A stretch of DNA of 64,000 bases from NCBI RefSeq assembly GCF_910596095.1, contig NC_056539.1, positions 13,774,501 through 13,838,500 of the forward strand. Reading direction: 5' to 3'. The notes beneath the pieces are model-generated. The model did not search any database. It was not told the DNA's origin and was given only the letters and a program-made list of their open reading frames with translations. Position 1 is the first letter of the stretch; every line of letters starts with the position of its first letter. This document shows, one piece after another, positions 38,628-46,297 of the stretch. The stretch is from Thunnus maccoyii (lineage: Eukaryota; Chordata; Actinopteri; Scombriformes; Scombridae). A program made the position numbers and the translations under genes.

Positions 38628-40892
38628 TTAAGTCCAGGCAAGATGTGACAGAACCCCCCCCTTAAGGGACGGATCCCAGACGTCCCACAAACACCACCAA
38701 GGGACACAGGATGGACGGCCGACGCAAGACGGGGGGAGGAGGAGGCCAAAACTGACAGTCCATAGGCCATGAAAGAGCAGGTAGCTAGGGAAGTGGCGCA
38801 GGGGTAGGTGGCCAGAATGCAGGGAGCAAAGGAGGTCGTGCTCAGGAAGGGCCAGGACATGGGGAACCAGGAAGATGGTGCACAGGCAGATGGCCAGACA
38901 GGGGCAGAGCATAAGAGTCCAGGTGGACGGCCAGGGGGCTGGACAGATAGGTGAATTCGCTCGGGAGGGTGACCGGGGTGCAGAACAGATGGCAGAAGAT
39001 GCTCTGGAGGGCGGCCGGATGTGAAGAGCTTCTCTGGTGTTTGGGCTGCAGGCTGGCAGCGAAGGCAGAAACCCTCTGGAAGTTGGACTGCAGGCCAGAG
39101 GCAATGGCGGGGGCCGGCGGCGAAGGCGGGACCCTTCAGGAGGCCGGGCAGGGGGCCGGCGGCGAAGGCGGGGCCCCTCTGGAGGCCGGGCAGGAGGCCG
39201 GCGGCGAAGGCGAGGGCTGGGCGGAGCCGCTGAAGAAGGGGATGCTGCTGCAGACTCGGGGGGCGGATCTGGCGGCGCCGCTGAAGAAGGGGATGCTGCT
39301 GCAGACTCGGGGGGCGGATCTGGCGGCGCCGCTGAAGAAGGGGATGCTGCTGCAGACTCGGGGGGCGGATCTGGCGGCGACGCCACAGGGGATGCTGCTG
39401 CAGACTCGGGGGGCGACGCCACAGGGGATGCTGCTGCAGGCTCTGGCGGCGACGCCGCTGAAGAAGAGGATGCTGCTGCAGGCTCTGGCGGCGACGCCGC
39501 TGAAGAAGAGGATGCTGCTGCAGGCTCTGGCGGCGACGCCGCTGAAGAAGAGGATGCTGCTGCAGGCTCTGGCGGCGACGCCGCTGAAGAAGAGGATGCT
39601 GCTGCAGGCTCTGGCGGCGACGCCGCTGAAGAAGAGGATGCTGCTGCAGGCTCTGGCGGCGACGCCGCTGAAGAAGAGGATGCTGCTGCAGGCTCTGGCG
39701 GCGACGCCGCTGAAGAAGAGGATGCTGCTGCAGGCTCTGGCGGCGACGCCGCTGAAGAAGAGGATGCTGCTGCAGGCTCGGGGGGCGGAGCCGCTGAAGA
39801 AGAGGATGCTGCTGCAGGCTCGGGGGGCGGAGCCGCTGAAGAAGAGGATGCTGCTGCAGGCTCGGGGGGCGGAGCCGCTGAAGAAGAGGATGCTGCTGCA
39901 GGCTCGGGGGGCGGAGCCGCTGAAGAAGAGGATGCTGCTGCAGGCTCGGGGGGCGGAGCCGCTGAAGAAGAGGATGCTGCTGCAGGCTCGGGGGGCGGAG
40001 CCGCTGAAGAAGAGGATGCTGCTGCAGGCTCGGGGGGCGGAGCCGCTGGAGAAGAGGATGCTGCTGCAGGCTCGGGGGGCGGAGCCGCTGGAGAAGAGGA
40101 TGCTGCTGCAGGCTCGGGGGGCGGAGCCGCTGAAGAAGAGGGGGATGCTGCAGGCTCGGGCGGCGGAGCCGCTGAAGAAGAGGGGGATGCTGCAGGCTCG
40201 GGCGGCGGAGCCGCTGAAGAAGAGGGGGATGCTGCAGGCTCGGGCGGCGGAGCCGCTGAAGAAGAGGGGGATGCTGCAGGCTCGGGCGGCGGAGCCGCTG
40301 AAGAAGAGGGGGATGCTGCAGGCTCGGGCGGCGACGCCACAGGGGATGCTGCAGGCTCGGGCGGCGACGCCACAGGGGGCTGGCGCAGCTCTGGAACAAG
40401 GGATAGCTGCGCTGGCCCAGCAGGGACGGAGGGTTGCCGCACGCCAGCAGGGACGGAGGGTTGCCGCACGCCAGCAGGGACGGAGGGTTGCCGCACGCCA
40501 GCAGGGACGGAGGGTAGCAGAGACTCTGAGGCGCTGGAGAGGACAGGCCAGGTGGCAAGGTGACCCAAGGAACGGTGTGGTCGTCTGCGTTGACGACCGG
40601 ACCTCTGGTTGGCGCTCCGAGGGCCTCCCAGAGCCAAGCGGGTTCCCAGGTAGGGGTTTTGGGTTGGTGCTGGCTCAGGAGTGGCAGGCTGCCGGCTAGC
40701 TGGCTCCTTGCTAGCAGTCTTAGATGCCTGATAATAAAAGTACTCAAGCAAAGTCATCTGAGCTGGAATGTCCGGAGTGGAAGCCGAATGGCAGTGCTGG
40801 TGGTTGGCAAGCTTGGAGGCCCGTCTGGCTGATCGAGGTCCCCCCAGTGCCAGACGGGTCCCCCGAAAACAGTTTGTCTCTGCTGGGTCCAT
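38628..40892 (-). CDS. Repeat-rich gag-position ORF of the LTR element (754 codons)
   Basis: An uninterrupted frame starting MDPAETNCFRGTRLALG at the expected gag position. It runs through tandem repeats that read as 14-residue Ser/Ala/Pro-rich units of the SSSAASPPEPAAAS type, then into Arg/Pro-rich and hydrophobic sequence. No capsid, zinc knuckle or enzyme motif is visible. The 42-bp unit is a multiple of three and lacks stops in most frames, so four other long frames overlap it (726 codons minus; 582 and 508 plus). Only the MDPAE start argues for this one. Whether any protein is made is unknown. Confidence 0.4.
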   Translation of the reverse strand: MDPAETNCFRGTRLALGGPRSARRASKLANHQHCHSASTPDIPAQMTLLEYFYYQASKTASKEPASRQPATPEPAPTQNPYLGTRLALGGPRSANQRSGRQRRRPHRSLGHLATWPVLSSASESLLPSVPAGVRQPSVPAGVRQPSVPAGVRQPSVPAGPAQLSLVPELRQPPVASPPEPAASPVASPPEPAASPSSSAAPPPEPAASPSSSAAPPPEPAASPSSSAAPPPEPAASPSSSAAPPPEPAASPSSSAAPPPEPAAASSSPAAPPPEPAAASSSPAAPPPEPAAASSSSAAPPPEPAAASSSSAAPPPEPAAASSSSAAPPPEPAAASSSSAAPPPEPAAASSSSAAPPPEPAAASSSSAAPPPEPAAASSSSAASPPEPAAASSSSAASPPEPAAASSSSAASPPEPAAASSSSAASPPEPAAASSSSAASPPEPAAASSSSAASPPEPAAASSSSAASPPEPAAASSSSAASPPEPAAASPVASPPESAAASPVASPPDPPPESAAASPSSAAPPDPPPESAAASPSSAAPPDPPPESAAASPSSAAPPSPRLRRRPPARPPEGPRLRRRPPARPPEGSRLRRRPPPLPLACSPTSRGFLPSLPACSPNTREALHIRPPSRASSAICSAPRSPSRANSPICPAPWPSTWTLMLCPCLAICLCTIFLVPHVLALPEHDLLCSLHSGHLPLRHFPSYLLFHGLWTVSFGLLLPPSCVGRPSCVPWWCLWDVWDPSLKGGVLSHLAWT
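39220..40525. repeat. GC-rich tandem-repeat array inside the LTR element
   Basis: Three 51-bp units at the left, then about twenty 42-bp units based on gctgaagaagaggatgctgc followed by tgcaggctcggggggcgga or tgcaggctctggcggcgac, and four 27-bp units (40418, 40445, 40472 and 40499) of cagcagggacggagggttgc plus ccgcacgc. The variants lie in blocks, as expected from local unit-by-unit duplication. There are no unique spacers between units. Confidence 0.93.
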
Positions 40893-41510
40893 TTCTGGTT
40901 TGGATCGTTCTGTCAGGGCTCAGGAGATGCAGGAGTGGACCCAAACGCAGAGACCGGAATGCAGATATGACGAAAAACTCTTTAATTGTGGACGGTCACG
41001 GACAGGTAAACAGGGCTGAACAGAACTCACAGAAGGAACAACACAAAACGATCCACCAAAGACTGAACAGAAAACCAGAACTTAAAGAAACTGAACTAAC
41101 AAGGAGATGAGGTGCAGGTGGGGAGATGGGTGGAGAACTCGAGAGGGGAATGAACATACAGGGAGCTGATTGGCTGAGGACACACAGGGAGCGGGGCAGG
41201 GCTGACGAGGCTAACACAGGGCAGGTGTGGGGAAGACAGCAGGGCAGGGCTAACGAGTCCAAATGCAGGGCAGGTGTGGAGGAGTACATGAACACACAAA
41301 TGAAACAGAACAAAAACCCAGAAAACAAACTGAATGCCATCTACACTAACCCATCCAAAACCAAACACAAACCCAAGCACACAACCCAACAAACCAATGA
41401 TGCAGTGATGAACCGAGGGACTAAACAAACATGCAAAACCAGGAGACCATACAGAACACAACATAACACCAAAAAAACACCTTAAGTCCAGGCAAGATGT
41501 GACACAAATC

Positions 41511-42776
41511 AGTCACATCAAGTAGATTTGTAGATTTGATTTATTGATTGGGACAGTGTGCAGTTTTAAACATTAAAGATGCACTGCACCGGAGTTGGCT
41601 CGAAGCTAACTCTAGCTAGATATCTTTCGACATTACAGTCTTTTTAGGGCCAAAGTTCATCTTTTTGTTACTACTGTAACGTGAGGGTTCGATAGGTGGT
41701 AATTTGACACTCTTCATAAGCCCACTTACATTGGGCCCTCCCCCAAGAAAATTTGATGTTATTTGACTAAAAACTATGCATTTTCACACATGTATCATTA
41801 TAATATCTATTTAAAAAACACACCGTGTACCATAAAAAATAATATTCATAAAACAATGGTAAAACAGGCTTGTAGTAAATGGATTTAAACTGTGATTTTC
41901 TCATCCTCCCATAGTCAGGCTGTAGCCACTAGACAGCTGTAGGGACGGCTATGGTTAGAATTTTATCTTTATTATTTTCAGCATCTAAAGATAACGTAAC
42001 CAACAGCTTTCATCATGTTTATGTCAACAGGTGTTAGCCCCTTGGGGGTGTTACGGCCCCCTGTTGAGAAATGCTATCCTGGGGGGAATATCTCAAAACA
42101 TGGGAAAACAAAAACAAAACTATCTGAGTTAGAAAATATGTTCATTTTTTCTTCATGAGACAATTGAATTTGTACAGTTGTCATGGAGATGATTTGTAAT
42201 AATATAACAATAATAACATTTATTTATATAGCACTTATCAAAACCAGAGATTACAGTCTCTGTTATCTGAACTTTCTTGTCAAACTGGCATTTCCAAGGT
42301 CAAGAATAAAGCTGCAAGCTCAATATGTTTTGTAATTTGATTAAAATGACCATTTGACTTGCTTTAGGGTATGTTAAGTTGAGTCTAAAAGGCAGACTAC
42401 ATCCTAACCTTTCTGATCTATAATGGTGACGCAGCTGGTGGTAAGGGCATTATAGTACAACAGGTTAGATTAGTTCAGAAATAGGAACAGAAAACGCCTA
42501 TCATGAACCACTCCTTTTTTAGTTGTCTTTTGAGTAGACAAGAGGTGCGACATCCAACATATCAGTCCCATCAAGCAGCAGGTAGGTTAATATTTTGCTT
42601 TTGAATGTTATTGTACTATTATAAAAAGTGTTCCAGTGTAACATGTCATTAAGTGTATCTTCTTTAAGTATCTGTACACAAAAAGACCTTTATCATTATT
42701 TCATTACTTTTTTGTTTTCAGACAAAAAGAACCTAAAGTTACATACTTCTCCTATATTTCTTTTCTAGCTTCAGCA
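41511..42776. other. Flank between the LTR element and the XCR1-like gene, with its non-coding first exon
   Basis: Mostly AT-rich sequence with repeat fragments, including a retroposon tail phrase acatttatttatatagcac near 42.22 kb. A donor AG|GTAGGT at 42581/42582 and an acceptor ttttctag|CTTCAG at 42768/42769 define a likely intron in the 5' UTR of the chemokine receptor, so its first exon ends at 42581. The transcription start was not located. Confidence 0.5.
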
Positions 42777-43790
42777 ATGAATGAGTCTAACTTCACAAAT
42801 TACTATGATGATGACTATGATGATGAAGTCTGTGACAAAGGTGAAGTGGTCAGATTTGGAACCATTACCATTCCTGTTTTCTTCTCTGTGGTGATCACAC
42901 TAAGCCTCACTGGGAACATCCTCGTCCTTGTAATCCTGGCTTTGTACGAAAACCTCAAGTCTCTCACCAACATTTTCATCCTCAATCTGGCTGTCTCTGA
43001 CCTCGTTTTCACCACCGGTCTCCCCTTCTGGGCCATTTACCACATCTGGGGTTGGTTGTTCTCAGAGATTATCTGCAAAATTGTGACTTTTGTCTTCTTC
43101 ACCGGCTTCTACAGCAGCATTCTCTTCCTGACCATCATGACGGTCTACAGGTATGTGGCTGTGGTCCACCCTCTCTCTGGCCTGAGGACACAGAAACTCA
43201 GCACTGGGATTTATTTGTCGTTCCTCCTGTGGATAATCAGCATCGGAGCAGCCATGCCTTCCTTGCTCTACAGCACCCTCGTCTCAGTCCCCCACAAGGA
43301 AAATCACACCATGGGCTGTGAATATGACAGTGCCCTGCTCAGACGCATTAGCATCTTCCAACAAAACGCTTTCTTCTTACTTGCTTTTGTTGTGATGGCT
43401 TTCTGCTACATCAAAATATTGAGGAGAATCTCAAGAACAAGATCACACACAAAGAACAGAGCGGTCAAGTTAGTCTTCTGTATTGTGGCTGTGTTCTTCC
43501 TGGGCTGGGTGCCGTACAACGTAGTGATCTTTCTGAAGATGTTGGCCGACCATTTGGTTGCACCATTTGATGATTGTGAAATAAGTATCCAGCTTGACTA
43601 TGCATTCTATGTGTGCCGGCTCATTGCTTTCTCCCACTGCTGCCTCAATCCTGTCTTTTATGCATTTGTTGGTGTGAAGTTTAGGAGTCATTTGAAGTCA
43701 ATGCTGCACCGAATGTTCAGTCGTCAAAGTCCAGTTGATCAACAACCAGTTAGAACGCAAGCCCTCGTCTCACAAGGATCAATGTACTAG
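42777..43790 (+). CDS. xcr1: XC chemokine receptor 1-like GPCR
   Basis: A 337-residue seven-transmembrane chemokine receptor with its coding region in one exon. The N-terminus is acidic and tyrosine-rich (NYYDDDYDDEVCDK), as in receptors that use sulfotyrosines for ligand binding. The four extracellular cysteines are in place (N-terminus, CKIV, MGCEYD, FDDCEI), along with TM2 NLAVSDL, TM6 GWVPYN and TM7 NPVFYAF. The DRY box at the end of TM3 is YRY (residues 124-126); XCR1 is also non-DRY in mammals, by memory HRY. The neighbour fyco1 matches the human FYCO1-CXCR6-XCR1 cluster. Other fish XC/CC receptors are the alternative. The first of two nearby in-frame signals is taken as the start, eight bases after a splice acceptor. 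Confidence 0.82.
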   Translation: MNESNFTNYYDDDYDDEVCDKGEVVRFGTITIPVFFSVVITLSLTGNILVLVILALYENLKSLTNIFILNLAVSDLVFTTGLPFWAIYHIWGWLFSEIICKIVTFVFFTGFYSSILFLTIMTVYRYVAVVHPLSGLRTQKLSTGIYLSFLLWIISIGAAMPSLLYSTLVSVPHKENHTMGCEYDSALLRRISIFQQNAFFLLAFVVMAFCYIKILRRISRTRSHTKNRAVKLVFCIVAVFFLGWVPYNVVIFLKMLADHLVAPFDDCEISIQLDYAFYVCRLIAFSHCCLNPVFYAFVGVKFRSHLKSMLHRMFSRQSPVDQQPVRTQALVSQGSMY

Positions 43791-46297
43791 TTGCTAGTTA
43801 AAAAAAATACTAAATCCATTGAGCATTTGGTAAAATCACTTTAATTTCTGCAAAAATATATATAGGAACTGGTTCATATTTTGCAGTTTGTAAGCAAGCT
43901 GCACTCAACATTCAAATCAGGCTTTGCGCTGTTTATTTTTACATGCATGTGTGTCTTTTGTAAACATTTTGTAATAGGATGTGATTTGTATAGGATGTGA
44001 CTGTTATATAGATTTACTTACCGCAGGCCACACACAGGGAGATAGATAACACAATGGTTGAGCAAAACCATTACAACAGGTATAAAGGCAATGTCAGTAA
44101 CATTTGAACATGGACCAAACATTTTATGCAATAACTCATATGCTGTGAAAATGTCATACAATACAATGAGAATGCTGAAAACAGATGAAAAGTTCCATGA
44201 GGGAAGGCTGTGCTTGTAGAAATACTGTTTCTGCTTTATCACAATGTATTTAATATCTTTGCCTACACTGCCATTTTACAGTGACTGGTCATGGATGTAT
44301 TTGTGTCCATGGATGTATAAAGAGAACCTTCTTGAGCCTTTTAATGGTACCACCCAGTAAAAAAAGAACTGGGAAAAGGGAAAAAGTTTTGAGATTTCCT
44401 AGTTATGTTTTTTATTTTTTAATTATGATGTCAATAGTAAAAGTGCATCTCAATCATGTTAAATGTCTATTGACAGCAAATGTGCATTTCCAACAATCTG
44501 TGTATATTTGTATATATTAAAGATACATAAAGACACTTTTTATTATGCATTTTTTTTCTATGGACAAGATCAATGTGTAAAACACACTAAACAAAATATT
44601 TTACATGCAAAATAAACATACATTTAAATATTAGTAAATAAAACAACTAAATGTCATGAAAACAACAAAAGGTCAATTAATATGTGGTGTAGAGCTAAGT
44701 CAGACTTGCTCATCTGTGTGTTGTGATGCAGCAGCACAACTGTTTTTTGTTTGTTTTTTTTTAGGCAGTGGACCCTTGTCAGGTTTGGGTTGCAGAAAGC
44801 ATTGCTGGTTTTACCTCACTGACCACTGTGTTTTCATTGACACCATTTCAAAGTGGCCAAAAACAATCATACTGATATGATTCTGTCAACAATTAATGGA
44901 ATAACATAACTTTATTAAAGCAAAATAAAGAGTGATGATGCTTTCACAGGTGTTTTTTTACATTACAGCAGCAGCTAGTTAATAAGAAATGTTTTAAAAT
45001 ACTGTTAAAATCATGAGATTTATATTCATACATATCAATACCAAAATGTATGTTTGGCCATTAGAATAGGCAGCTTAACTAGGAGCACATACATGTTTTA
45101 TATTACCTTACTTTAAAAGGCAAATAGCAAATTTTCCAATGTCTGTAAGTAATTATTTTGAATTTAAAATATTTTGATTTGAGGTATTCATTCATTCATT
45201 ATTGTTTATTATTATTATTATTTGTCTTTCACTCTGAATGACATTAATATTCATAATTTTGCTGAGTCAGATTTTCCTGGCACAATTAATATATAAATTC
45301 AGGTGTTTTTTTGGTGTTTTTCTGCATTGATCCAACATAGTGCAGCAACACCTCACACGCTGTGGATGTGGGGTCTCCACTTTACTGTGCTATCTGAACA
45401 ACTTTATTAAAAGTAAAACCCAGCAGCCACTCAAATAACAGTGAACCTGCTTCTTGTAACAGGCCTCTGGACATGGAGGAATATACACCTAGTAAAAAAA
45501 GGAAGCTGTATCCTATTGGGAAAGAATGAACTGTGAGAATTTTGTCTTAAAGATACTGTAAGACATCAATTTTTCCTCACTTTCATAGAGATTCCAAGAT
45601 TATTGTGTAGCATCTTAACTTGGGTGCCACATACAAGCAATTTATTTTAAGGTAAGAAAGAAGAGTTTTTACTATCATTATATATTTTATTGTATGTGCC
45701 AAGGAGGTCTTAAAACAGCAGAAATCCAGGTTTGAATATGAATGAAACACTGAGAGAGCTCTTATTGTAAAGATCTAGTTTTACTTAAATTATACCTAAT
45801 TTCCAAAAGATACTCACATTTTATATGTTGAGTGAGAGTCCTTGTGTTGGCTCTGTAATTCAGCACATTGTATTTGCAATAAAACAATGGCTTTAACGTT
45901 AAAGTGCTGACTTTCATCCGTATTGGGTGAACAGTGTGGGAATTGTAGCCTTGTCATTGTCAAAAAATTGGGGGACCGTGTATAATGATGTTAACACGCT
46001 GAAACACCCTTAAGGCTGTAACACTTTGAATTCATTCACTCTGTCTTTAAAGCCAATGTGTTAAAGTACAGAGCCATGACCATCAAAAAATGTATCTCTA
46101 TCCACATATAGTAAACAGATACTTTTGGTAACAGTGCATCAGTTGATTATCAGTGTGACAGAGTTTCAGATCAAAGTCATCAATCTTCAGTGACGAAGTT
46201 GAGTGTTGATGTGTTATTCAGTGTTGATGAAGAATGCTGAAAAAGACAGATCTGGTTTATGGTATTTACAGATGGTATTACACATTATTGTTTCCAG
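43791..46297. other. xcr1 3' flank and intergenic region
   Basis: AT-rich sequence without convincing genes. Possible poly(A) signals AATAAA for xcr1 are at 44611-44616 and 44924-44929. A short ATT-rich tract lies at 45.19-45.23 kb. The right end should hold the promoter and a non-coding first exon of the Reeler gene, since a splice acceptor (tttccag) directly precedes its ATG. Confidence 0.5.

Larger units (their letters stand above)
38057..41504 (-). mobile_element. Young non-autonomous Ty3/gypsy-type LTR retrotransposon with a tandem-repeat core
   Basis: Two 594-bp LTRs at 38057-38650 and 40911-41504 read identical base for base by eye. They start TGTCA and end TGACA, and the element is flanked by a 6-bp target duplication, CAAATC (38051-38056 and 41505-41510). 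Its sense is minus: a polypurine tract AAGGGGGGGGTTC lies just before the downstream LTR (near 38.65 kb), and the first ORF begins MDPAE 18 bp after the upstream LTR, as in fish gypsy gag genes. The 2.26 kb interior has no reverse transcriptase, integrase or protease motif. It is mostly tandem repeats (about 39.2-40.5 kb). Mobility would need enzymes from another element. Confidence 0.92.

Noticed and set aside
39220-40525. The regular 42-bp array as a CRISPR-like array
   Set aside because: Units are directly adjacent with no unique spacers, in a vertebrate LTR element, with no cas genes.
38951-40699. Long plus-strand frames (582 and 508 codons) across the LTR element as genes
   Set aside because: They arise from a 42-bp unit that lacks stops, have no gag or pol motif, and run against the element's sense as set by its polypurine tract and MDPAE start.
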